Below are positions 35,398 to 46,140 of a stretch of 64,000 nucleotides of DNA, in pieces. The notes below the pieces were generated by a model. That model was given only the letters and a program-made list of their open reading frames with translations, searched no databases and was not told where the DNA came from. The stretch's first letter is position 1, and every line of letters begins with the position of its first letter. The position numbers and the translations under genes are program-made. The DNA is from Cyathus striatus (lineage: Eukaryota; Basidiomycota; Agaricomycetes; Agaricales; Nidulariaceae), in the NCBI GenBank assembly GCA_025738555.1, contig JAOVFP010000011.1, positions 3,224,001-3,288,000 on the forward strand, written 5' to 3'.

Positions 35398-36329
35398 GAT
35401 CTACCACAACGAAAGGGAGCAAATCAGCAAGTCAAGTCCAAGAGCGCAGAAAAAGGTAGACGTGAGACTTACCCAACCCCTTGTGCATTCACCCCCTCAG
35501 TGCCCCCATTGGGAGACGCCTTATCGTTCTAACCAACAATTTCAGGGGAAACCTCAGTCGCCACTGGTTGAGCCTGAACAGCACTAGCTCTCTTCGTGAT
35601 GCATGGCAGCCTGCGTTATCCCTTTCTACTGGCGATGTCCTCGAAAGAGCACTTCGTTTTGTTGGTAGGTGTAGCATAGAAATACCGGATCGCCAGGTCT
35701 TGAGCAAGTACAAGGACTGAGAAGTACGGGAGGGAGAGGGAGAGAGGAAGGAAGAGAGTGCATCGACAGTGGAAGGGACGTTCGAGGTCTTACAGAAGGA
35801 TGTCTAAGGAGCTGAGTCCATAAGTGCTTCGTCCAGAGAGGTCACTACACGCCACATGGCCTTGCAATTGGATATCGACAGCCTTGAGGATGAGTGTGGT
35901 TGGGAGTGGTCGAGGAACATGGGAGAGAGAAGCGTTGTACATCGGACTTGGCATCGGGGTGCCGGAACCAGCTTTGATTATGTAACACTCTTTCATCGAC
36001 CCTGTTCATTCCTCAACGCAATCTCAGATACGCCCTCGTCATCTCTTCCTCTCTTTCTCTCCCTCCCCCCGCTTTTAGCCTTTGTACTTTCTCAAGACCT
36101 GGAGCTCGGAGACCGAGGACACGGCTGGTAGGAAGACATTGCGGACTGCCATCACGTAGATATATAGTGCTGCTCAGGCTCTTCCTTATGTTCTCGACAA
36201 CTCTAACGAATGGGGAACCCGGGGAACGGAGGTGTGTTATCGGTCTTTTTCTATTCTTTGAATCGACTTGCTGATTTCTTGCATTCGTTTCGTAGACCCT
36301 GTCAATCCTATACTATATCCCATGAAGGG
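35398..36329. other. Spacer between divergent TPR pseudogenes B and C
   Basis: Contains a donor-like GTAAGT on the minus strand near 35473, suggesting one more upstream exon of B (around 35475-35560). Otherwise no recognisable gene; small open frames on both strands are unsupported. Confidence 0.35.
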
Positions 36330-38770
36330 TGGCACGTCGTTTTTTCGACGCGTACTTCGCTCGTGCACGAGGAGCATCTTCAGAAGCGGAAGACAAGGCG
36401 AAGCAGGCCTATTTGATCAAGGAGTGGGGAAACGGTTCAAGGCTCGGAGGTACGGGGGGGCTGTATTCTTAGGCTATCAGTGGGTTGCGAGTCCTCCATT
36501 GTCTTCGTTAGGGTCGTCGGTGGGCTGATGGCGGTGTGGAACGTTGGATGGTTCATCTAATCCGCGATACGTTGTTTTGTTGCGGGCGATGACCTTCGTT
36601 TCTTCTAAGCCAAGCACGCTGGCAGCATTGTATGCTATTTGTGGCCCCTTACCAATGGGCTTAGTCATTCTGGCAGCATTTTGCGTGTGCTACCGGGAAA
36701 GTCTACTACAGCAAGGATCTTTGCCCTAGAGTGTCGTCTGTGGCATCGTATGGAAGATGTGTGCTGTCACGTAGTCTCTTACCTCTTTGTGCCTTTGGGA
36801 GTGCGGTCCATAGAGACCTGGTTCGCGTCTCCATCGAGCCCGCGTTTCGCAGCTTTCATTGATCAGGGCGATTTCTACCTTTTTCCGATTCTCCACCAAG
36901 CCTCCTTTAACTGTTCTTCTCGCGAAGCTGTTGCAGTTTTTCGTTCTTATCTTTTGTCAACGTTGCCGTGGGATGCTGTAGCGCTTGACACCCAGCTGGG
37001 TGGTCTGATCGTTACTGCGCGCATTTTATCATATGCAGACGGTGTTTACTTGGGAACACGCCCTGATCGCTGTTACAAGTGGATCACAGCTGTAAACTCA
37101 AGCACTTACAGTCGTTGTGCTGGATGTTCCTGCATTCCCTTAGCTGCATTTAAGTTCATCGTTCGGGTGCTTTGTCGTGGCGTAGACTTTGTGTGGGCGT
37201 CGTTGGATGCATCGCGAGGGAAGCGCTCTTATCTTCATACCCCCTCTTTTCGACGCTCCTCATAATATTAGAGGAACTCATTGAAACGTTTCGAGCAATC
37301 GGTGGCTGTGACGAATGTTATGCGCTTTGCTACGGGGAAAGATGAGCTGGGCGTGTTGCCGCCCTTTATGGGTCTCAGAGAGACGAAGAGCTGCTATGTG
37401 TCATCCAGATATGGACTGCAGTGTCCTGCACAATGTTACGTTTTTCTCTGTTCGTGTGAGATGGGCTCGGAACCCTGCAGACTTCATTGGGTAATAGGCT
37501 GATCGCTGGCCCCGGCGGTCTGTTGGGCGACATTTATTTCAGTCCCTGCATTAATGCTATTTCCTGCCCGTTATAGAGTGATATACTTACCCCTACAGCT
37601 CATATCTTTCCCTTTACTTCTTTCGTCCTCTTGTTCCCATCTCTTCGCTTCAGCCTTACTAATCCCCTCTATCCATAGACTACATTGCACCATATACCCC
37701 AAAAACGCTTCCGCGCCGCAATCCCAAATTGCAAAGCCACCCTTACCATATTTCCCTCACTCAAACGCGAAAACTCTTCTTCAATTAGCAAAGCGCCATC
37801 TTGCACATGGTGATCGACATAACCGCCAGCTCTAACCTTTACATTCTCTGCTCCTCGGAACCTGCAGCTTGCGTGCGTGCAAGTCAAGCAGCTAGAGCGG
37901 ACGTTGAAGAACGTCGAAATGCCGTGCGGGAATTTTAGGGTGATGTGAAGGGAGTGGAGTATCGGAGCGTGGGGCTGGAGCTGGCGAGGGGGTTTGGGGA
38001 GGGGACTAGAGTCTAGGATGGCTGGGATGTATGCCATTTAGTTTCTTTCATGGGGTTCTATGCTTACGGTTGACTATGTCTCTAGCGACGTACTGCGTTT
38101 GGTGCCAATGTCCCCTGATACCTTCATCCTCCTCAATCCTCTTCCATGCAGCATCGGCCCCAGCGCTTTCTTTTGACCTTGGTCATGCCCCCTGCTCAGC
38201 GCTGCGCAAACGTGCGACGTTGAGAGGCTTGGGGAGGAGAACAATGTCGTGTTCTAAGCCGCTAAGTGGAGGAAGCTGCGCATCCGCAATACGAGGGCAC
38301 TCAAGTGGGCCGGGAGGAGCGTAAGGGTGGACTGCTACGTTGCTTGAGGTACGCCTTTCGTCTCTCCTTCCCTTACAGAATAGTACTAATAAGCAGTACA
38401 GATGGGACAATACAAATTCATCCAAGCCGACACTCCAGCCTTCTCCGTACTGTTCCCCAGCTCCTTCAAACCCTTTCACACACGTGCTCCTATCCACCCC
38501 AATCTCGAACATCTCACCGCATCCATAACCCTACGCTGAAGAGGTACAAGACGAAGGTACCCTTCTGGTCGTGACGAAGAAACATCCAATCTTGTCGTTG
38601 AAGCCAAGCCCTCGGAACCACAACGGCACGAACGGTACGCAGATGTACAGGACACGTATGACGGTGGAATGGGTGTGATGGGCGGCATTGGTATCATGAG
38701 CCCCCTTGACCTCACGGAACTGTTTGGTCATTTCCGCAGCCATGGAGGTAGGAGAGATGCAGGAAGGTAT
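36330..38770 (+). pseudogene. TPR co-chaperone-like (DNAJC7-like) pseudogene C
   Basis: Plus-strand relative of B, more decayed. 36388-36470 reads AEDKAKQAYLIKEWGN then a mutated TPR end with TAG; 37695-37835 holds the next TPR (PNCKATLTIFP, NAKTLLQLAKRHLAHG) in shifting frames; 37865-38000 holds VKQLERTLKNVE and the remains of EWRVWRVELELARG; 38640-38750 reads GGMGVMGGIGIMSPLDLTEL, which resembles the Gly/Met-rich segment after the J domain of such proteins. The J domain itself is not recognisable. An open frame of 208 codons at 36639-37265 lies in the gap between the first two pieces and has no motif I know. Confidence 0.5.
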
Positions 38771-38937
38771 CCATTTACGTTCCCTCGTAGGATTTCTGGG
38801 ATCCTTAGATGCGTTTGCAGTGTTTTAACAAGTGTAGTGTTCAGTATATGATCGATCTTTTAACCAGATTTACATGTTGTCACGTTTGCCTACATGAGTA
38901 TATTATACATTGGAAAAGTAACTAGTAGGAGTAGTGA
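38771..38937. other. Short spacer
   Basis: Nothing recognised; composition shifts to AT-rich towards the palindrome. Confidence 0.4.
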
Positions 38938-39892
38938 TCACACTGCGTGCATGCCTCGATATTTCAATGTGAAATAGCTTTGAAATATCATGGAAATATT
39001 CTTTATATTACATCATTATTTCGCTTTGTAATACTCTTACAATTCACATATGATGTTTCTCACATATTTGAAAGTCACAATAACAAAGAAATATTGAAAC
39101 CCGGATCCCTATTTTCTTTGAAATCCTTTATTCAATATTCAAAGGTTTTTCACCTATGAAATAATAATGAAATATTTATCTGGGTAATCACAATGAACTT
39201 TGTCTACCATTGTCTTATCTTCGTGACATATGTCACAAGGTTCTTATCTAAGAGATCTTAGCAAGATCTTAGTCACAGTGGCATTGTGACTTATATCACG
39301 GTCATCACACTTGTGTGACAACAGTGACAAGTGTGACAGATGTGGCGACTGTGACGATTGTGACGACTATGTGACATGTCGCAGTCGTCACACTTATCAC
39401 AACTGTGACGACTGTGACACCTGTGACACCTGTGACAACTGCGACAACTGTGATGACTGTAACAACTGCGACATGTGTGACAACTGCGACAACTGTCACA
39501 TTGTGACACTGTGGGACAAGTGTGATGACCATGACATATGTCACAATGCCACTGTGACTAAGATCTAGCTAAGATCTCTTAGATAAGAACCTTGTGACAT
39601 ATGTCACAAAGATAAGACAATGGTAGACAAAGCTCATTGTGACTATCCAAATAAATATTTCATTGTTATTTCATAGGTGAAAAACCTTTGAATATTGAAT
39701 AAAGGATTTCAAAGAAAATGGGGATCTGGATTTCAATATTTCTTTGTTATTGTGAATTTCAAATATGTGAGAAATATTGTATGTGAATTGTAAGAGTATT
39801 ACAAAGCAAAATAATAATGTAATATAAAGAATATTTTCACGATATTTCAAAGCTATTTCACATTGAAATATTGAGGCATGCGTGCAGTGTGA
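38938..39892. mobile_element. 955-bp near-perfect palindromic element with 9-bp TGTGACNNC core
   Basis: Arms of about 360 bp (38938-39300 and 39535-39892) are inverted copies with few differences: TCACACTGC at the ends, then GCATGCCTC, ATATTTCAATGTGAAATAGC, and TCTAAGAGATCTTAG near the inside. The core (39310-39535) is an array of 9-bp TGTGACAAC/TGTGACGAC words in one orientation with some inversions. Cys-Asp-Asn-Cys-Asp-like translations of the core are artefacts. No target duplication found. Confidence 0.85.
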
Positions 39893-40368
39893 CAATGCAC
39901 AAGTTCAATGCCACAAAGGCACTGATCTCTCCTGTACAACAGGGAAGATGACTCGCAAGGCTGAGAAAACGAAAGCCACCAACAGGGAGCCCCAAAGGAT
40001 CGCTACCTAGTACCTGAAGTCGAAATGATAAGCATGGGGTCCATAACGCCCTCTATTGAATCACAGAAGGGTACTATACGCCGAGCGGTTCATTTATGTA
40101 CTCGCAACATCAAGCCATGCAAGTGATTATTAGTACAATAGGGTGCCCATGTACGACGACTGAGTGACCTCATGGAGTACAGTATTGACAGGCCACAGGC
40201 CGAGTAAAGGCACTGACGACGAGAATCTCGGAAGTGAGAGGTAAAGGACGCGATGCAGGTCTCCAGTATAGCTGCCTCCTGTAAAGCTCCTGGCAAGACA
40301 ATGTGAATCGTGAAGAGGACACAGCCCTCCTTCCACATAGCCCATGACAGTAACACCGAGTCTTACAA
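39893..40368. other. Spacer, possibly the left part of the 1.1-kb repeat family
   Basis: Not matched elsewhere in the window. It precedes the repeat copy at 40369 without a visible boundary, and copy 1 is truncated by an LTR at this point, so it may be its missing left part. Confidence 0.35.
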
Positions 40369-41474
40369 GCACTGAACAACCCGCTTACATATTGCATTTC
40401 TCAGCGGAGACGTAGAATGATGCCACAACTTGTAAGAGCTCAACATGTCCATAGAGCTCTAGCACGTCCATCTCCCCTCTCACAAGAAGAGGGTCAGGAT
40501 GTGGATGTATGAGTACGACGGCTGGCTAGCACAGCAGTGATGGAAATGGAAAGACTTCCTTGCAAAACGCATAATCTGGAGATGGGCCTATGTATCACCA
40601 CTGGCGAAAGTGTATGCATGGGCGATTGCGCAATCATAACCACTCACCCAGTGTAACGAAATAATGGAGAAGAAACAGCTAGCGAGGTTAGACTCTACAG
40701 AGTTAAGGTCATGGGACAAAAAGCATGATCGAAAAGTAGATGATCGCTCAGCACAACTAGCTGCCAATCTAACTCAATGGCATCTCGAAGATTGCACCAC
40801 ATTCGAGCCTCTCACAACAAAGAACAGAGCAAAATGAGTTACATAGGAAGGAGGGTGCACTAAGCATTGCTGTTGACAAGGTGTGCACTGTTCGATGGGC
40901 CACGCACAGCTTGTGAGGAGAATAGTCAGCTACAATCTGCTCTCTAATAACCGAGTACCACCCCTGGTGACCGTAAAAAGTGGCCGCCCAGATACCATCC
41001 TCGAAAGACTCCACCGACTGATGAAGCCCATGGGGATATGAGGAGGGAAAGGATCATTGTCCTGACCAGTTTTCCCTTCAAAAGCAGGGGGAAAAAGTAT
41101 AGAGCTCATGGAGCATCTACGTTGTCACACAGCAGAGATGAAAGGTCCTCGTCTATGACAAGTGTTTTCAGATGCATTACGCAAAGCTAGCGTACATGGA
41201 TGACAGAGGAATTTAGCCCAGCACAACCCCCACAGAACAGGCATCACTAGGGTATGTACATATCACATCAAACGAGACAGTGGGAGAAGACTGAGCAGGC
41301 CACTGGAGTACAAAATGGCATCACGCCCCGTCCAAACCCGAAATGAAGAATCAATGCACTGAAAACCTCACATATACCTAATAGCTTCCCCACCTACCAG
41401 AGCCCATGCATAGAGAGCGACACTCTCCCACTCCTTAGCCAGATAACCTTGCAGCACGTTAACTTGCGGGGGTT
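40369..41474 (+). repeat. 1.1-kb dispersed repeat, copy 2
   Basis: Direct-orientation counterpart of 12328-13434 with many substitutions, mostly C/T and G/A. Its junction sequence (ACAAGCACTGAACAACCCGC) is continuous where copy 1 has the gypsy LTR. No conserved open frame. Confidence 0.75.
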
Positions 41475-42335
41475 TTCCAGCCCAGCGGAACATTGACGAG
41501 CGAATGATTGGCAGACGGAGGACAATCGAGAGAAGAGCGGATACTAGGCATGAACATTGCTGACATGAGTCGGAGAAATCGTGAATGTGTACGGTGACGA
41601 AAGACGACTACACACCCCGACGCCCAACGTATTCCATGATCTCTTCCATACATAATGCATCATAACCTCAACGCTAGTCAGCGATTCGAGGTTGAAGAAT
41701 GACGGTGTTAGCCGACGCGGACGTTTTGATGTCAATGTCACAAAGAAACAATAAGTTGGTGAGTCGGGAACGAGGTACACAAGGACCAGTGGGGACAGAG
41801 AATAAAGACAAAGGTAAAATGAGGTTGAGACTTTATCAGAAAAGCAGTACGGAGCTAAGATCTTGAAAGGATTCATACGGGTTCGTGTGCCAGCCTGGAT
41901 GGCCCAGACTCCACACCCGATGCATACCGAAGTGATTTAGGGGGGGCAATGTAACGGCTAATGCCACACAGAGGTTGAATCCTTATCCAAGTTGCATCGA
42001 ATCTCCTAGGCACCAGTAGAAGTTGTAGGAGCAATGTTCCACTCCAAACCATGGCGTCTATGTCGCGAAGTCACCCTCGAGTGCTGTGTCTCAGCACGTT
42101 GTGGGCTCGAAGTACAGATCCAAGCTGTCTATTGTGTGGCTCTACCTCGACACTTGCATGAACAAGGTGGCAAAGTTGAAGGGAGAGGGTCAAACTTCCG
42201 AGAGAAAGGGAGAGTCCGAGGTGGTTTGGAACGATGACTAAAGAATGTGGAGACATTGGCAATGGGTTAGCGGATGTAAATGAGCAGTATTATGTCTGTA
42301 CCAGTCCAGCTTCATTAGTCACTAGCACAGAAACA
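41475..42335. other. Unassigned region
   Basis: A minus-strand open frame of 110 codons at 41544-41876 has no recognisable motif. Contains a GGGGGG tract at 41940. Could include the decayed C-terminal part of TPR fragment D. Confidence 0.3.
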
Positions 42336-42735
42336 AATGGAAAGAATGCCGACCTGATGCAACATAGCAACCTTGTTGCACAACGCCACTCTGACATTGC
42401 CACCCTTTCAACTAATTGTCCTCCGTCCCGATCCTCCCCAAAGCGTCAGTTTAAAACTTCATCATCCCCTCCCACTTGGTGACTTCGGAGGCCACGTAAA
42501 TCTTTTGAACAAGCTTTCACGCGCTTGCGCAGATGTCGATATGCGACGTGCCGAGGGTTGAAATAGTCTCAGAGTGGACTCCGGATGTTGCTAGGACTGC
42601 AATAGTTTTGTCGGTTACGAAGAAAGCGTAGAGGCCGGGGGGTGAGGGGAGCAGAGACATAGCGGTCATAGATTGCACAGAAAGGTAGCAGGAAGACATA
42701 CCTGATAGCATTCGAGTTTGACCACAAGCTTAACC
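42336..42735 (-). pseudogene. TPR co-chaperone-like (DNAJC7-like) fragment D
   Basis: Minus-strand copy of fragment A: the lead with GTATGTCTTCCTGCTACC (donor-like), SMTAMSLLPSPPGLYAFFVTDKT-like frame, then the KR-KD-ERL and GG-I-A-LLSNRAT regions in broken frames. Nucleotide similarity to A (inverted) runs from GGTCAAACTCGA to GCATCAGGTCGGC. Fragmentary and dead. Confidence 0.5.
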
Positions 42736-42966
42736 CACAACGGACAAAGCCTGGTATGTCTCCTCTGCTCTCGCTAATTCAAAGGATGGCACGTACACGT
42801 CGAGCACTGACAGATAATGAACGGAGGAGGCGAGTATGATTTCTCTTAGCGCCCTGCGGCAACTTGAGTTGAGAACGAGACAGTAGACAAATGTCTCAAG
42901 TAAACGGCTCCAAGGTTTATCGGTAACTTATAAGTGAAAGAAAGATGATATCACCGAACCCACATA

Positions 42967-42985
42967 CAGTGCCAATCAAAAGTAT
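42967..42985 (+). repeat. Orphan Tc1 terminal inverted repeat
   Basis: CAGTGCCAATCAAAAGTAT preceded by TA. It is the exact inverse of the sequence at 51080-51098 downstream of the Tc1 transposase. Confidence 0.65.
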
Positions 42986-45900
42986 AAAGAATAAGGCCGG
43001 CAAGCAGCACAGCCCACTACCGCTAACTCCAAACCAATTTATGTGACTGTTTGTAAGCTCATTAGAGTGAGACTAAAGAAAAGGTAGTGATGATGATAAT
43101 GTTAGGAGGGTAAAGAGAAAACAGTTTATAAGGTGGGGAAATAAATTACAAGCTGAACTATAAAATTGTTTTGAAATTCCCACTACCTTTTAAGGTAAGT
43201 GGGTCTTAGGGAACTCTTGACATCCTGAAAAGGCAATTTTGAGATCTGACTTTGGGATCTCAATCTGATTGGTTCTTGCTCTGATCTCAATCTGATTGGC
43301 TCCTGCCTCTATTGAAACCAAAACTATTCAAAATGTATTTAGTACACTTATGAATTGCACCACTATTTCAATCAAATGTTATCAATTGAAAATCCTCCTT
43401 GCCCTTAGCTGAAGACACCATTGTTACCATCACCTTCATTGACATTGGTCTTCCTAAATGTCTGAACATTTGGAATCAGTGCGGCTAGTCCACTATTGGC
43501 TGTTATTCTTACTCACCTTATGCGACCTTTCTGACTGCATGTATAAATCTTAAAATTAAAACAATGTCTTTTGTTGCTCTTGAACAGCTGATGGCACTGT
43601 CATGGTGCAATTGTGTTTTGAAGCTGAGGATTGTTCAAACGGGGAAGTGTACTTTCATTCAGTATGCTGCTATTCATACTATGGAGTTCTCATAAGTTGT
43701 CATTCATTTTAATTATTGGTTATGCTCTTAAACAGCTGATGGCACTCTCGCAATGCAATTTTAATTCGAGGCTGAGGATTGTTCAAACAGGGAAGTGTAC
43801 TTTCAGTAAAGGGAAGGGGGATGGGTGGGTGTGGTGCATTTCTGATTCCTGTCTTCTCTTACCATACTCAATGGGAAACAGTCCAAATCAAAACAATAAA
43901 AGAACTCTGCCTGACACAGGACTCACATCCCTCTACCTCCTCTTTCCCACTCAAGACCTCTTCACTATGTTCCACACAGAACTAAGCAAGCTACATAGTA
44001 TCTGACAGGGACTCTCACAGTTGTTCAACTGGAATTAGCAACACTTGCCATTAGCACTAGGGGGTTTGGCCATTACTCTTGGTACATGTTCACTTTCATC
44101 AGTATCAGAGCTGGTCACCTGGGAATGTTGTCCCATGTTATCTGCAGAGAAGATATAACTTTCCCACAGGTGGTAGATGCTTTCAAGCCCTGAATCTTGT
44201 GAGCTGTGTGTTTTGTTACTGTCTTGTGTAATAACAACATTCAAATAGATCAGCTGTCTTACATCCAGAGGTTTACTCCACCAAAAAAGCGATAGCTGAA
44301 TTCCCTCTCTGAGTCCTACTCCACCTGTCCTGAGGTGATCGATAAAGTCAATTGAATGGTCGAGGTCAAGGATTGCAAGGGGGTCGATGTCAAGGTAGCT
44401 GAGAAGGACAAAGGCAAGGTCAAGGTCAATGTCAGTGAGAAAGTCAATGGCAAAGTCAATGGCAAGGTGGAAAGCAAACCTACCAAGACAGTTGTCAAGA
44501 AAGTCAAAATGAACCCCACTGACAAAGCTGTAATCAACCCCAAATCCACCGAACAACCCAAACCCCAACCAAAAATGATCACCTAGAAATCCTTCTGCTA
44601 CCTCCTCTCCTCCCCAGCCCTAAACATCTTCAAATCAGACAAACACAACATGTCACTCCCACTCTCAGCATACTACATCTCTTCTTTGCATCATATGTAT
44701 TTGGTAGGGCATCAACTGGTGGGAGTGAGCACAATGGAATGGTACATCCGTGCATTGTTGCATAGCTGTCAGAGTGTTGAGTGTAAGTTCCTTCCCATAT
44801 TTTGGTAAAGTATGTATCTGAATGCTGATGTTTCTGGTAGTGGACATATATGACTCTCTCTCTGGACCTGCACATGCCATATTCTATACTGATAACATTT
44901 CTTCAAGGCTATTGTGGCCACAGAGTTTTTCAGGTGAGTTTGTGATACATGTCACAAAAATATTGATCCCCCGAGACCTAAAAAGACAGGTTTCAGATAG
45001 AAATCTCCTTAAATTTTGGCTCAAACTGATTTTAGGTACATTGGAATACACACTTGATCTTCTTTTTCGACAAGCATAGCTGTCTTGCATGGGAGATACT
45101 TAATGATTGCTATTTCCATATGCTACATTTATGGTACTCTACAGGTAGCTGGAATGTACGTCATGGTTCTCTCCCCCACATGGCTGTTATTGAGTCTCAT
45201 CCATCTTGCCAGCTTCTCAATCTCCTTTGTTATACCCCTATGGATCTCCCATGTGCAAAGAAGGATATGAACATACATGAGACTTTGACTCCCAGCTCTG
45301 TCCCCTTCAACTGTGCTCAACATCACTCCATGATTGTACTACCTGGATTAGATGAAGGGCAGATAAGAGGGTTAGGAGAAGGGATACATACAGATTCTAA
45401 GGTTTGTTTTATCCCCCTCCTGTTCTCTGTTCCCTTCATTCAGGTTACAGTCTTATCCACTTCCTCTTGCCAATTCAAGACAAAACTAACTGAACTGCTA
45501 GGTAGATATGACTGCACTCGAAATGCACCTACACTCAGCTTTCTACCATCCCAAGCTCCAGCCACTTTGATCACACATGGGCTAGCATACATAGAGGTTA
45601 ACTGTGCAGAAAGAGGAGTGCATTCAAACAGTCGCTGAGGATCGGAGAAGGGTGTAGCTGTAACATCAGATGAGTTTGGACCATGTGGTGTGTAACCTCC
45701 TGCACTCTGCACTTTGATGGAGTTCTGATTCACTTTACACAGTCCTATTACTCTCCATTCACCCTATCGACGTCTCAGATGCCCATAGCCCACAATACCT
45801 ATCAACACTCCTGGTTTACACTGGAATCTAAGCCTTTTGTAGTTGGGTATATGGTCTGGATAATAGAGTCACGATGAGATCAAGTGTTGTGCTACCAGTA

Positions 45901-46140
45901 CGAAGTAGCTTACCAGATAGAGTTCATATGGTTATCATGCAACAGTTCATACTATCAACTTACATCTCTGGAAGATTGGCTATGCACATCGATGTTCAAG
46001 CCTAGGTGTCCTCAGAATACTATGGATAGGGTTCATATGATTATCACGCTACAGTTCATACTATCATCTTACATTGCTGGAAGATTGGTATGAGGCTTAC
46101 ACTACTATCCATAGAATCTTTATAATATCATGACTCTGCA
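42986..46140. other. Unassigned region with old tandem duplications
   Basis: Two local duplications: 43575-43665 with 43724-43808 (GAACAGCTGATGGCACT, GAGGATTGTTCAAAC, GGGAAGTGTACTTTCA) and 45906-45976 with 46020-46090 (GAGTTCATATGGTTATCA, CAGTTCATACTATCA). A Lys/Val-rich frame at 44356-44586 comes from GTCAAGG-type simple repeats. The longest open frame (45054-45638, 194 codons) has no known motif. Confidence 0.35.

Noticed and set aside
36639..37265. 208-codon open frame as an independent gene
   Set aside because: No recognisable motif, lies in the gap of pseudogene C, no splice or promoter evidence; could still be real but not supportable.
39311..39568. Cys-Asp-Asn-Cys repeat protein resembling a metal-binding peptide
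   Set aside because: Product of the 9-bp TGTGACAAC array; open on both strands, no start context, inside a palindrome.
44356..44586. Lys/Val-rich protein
   Set aside because: Derived from a GTCAAGG/GTCAATG simple repeat; open on the other strand as well.
45054..45638. 194-codon open frame
   Set aside because: No domain, surrounded by decayed tandem duplications, codon pattern not convincing.
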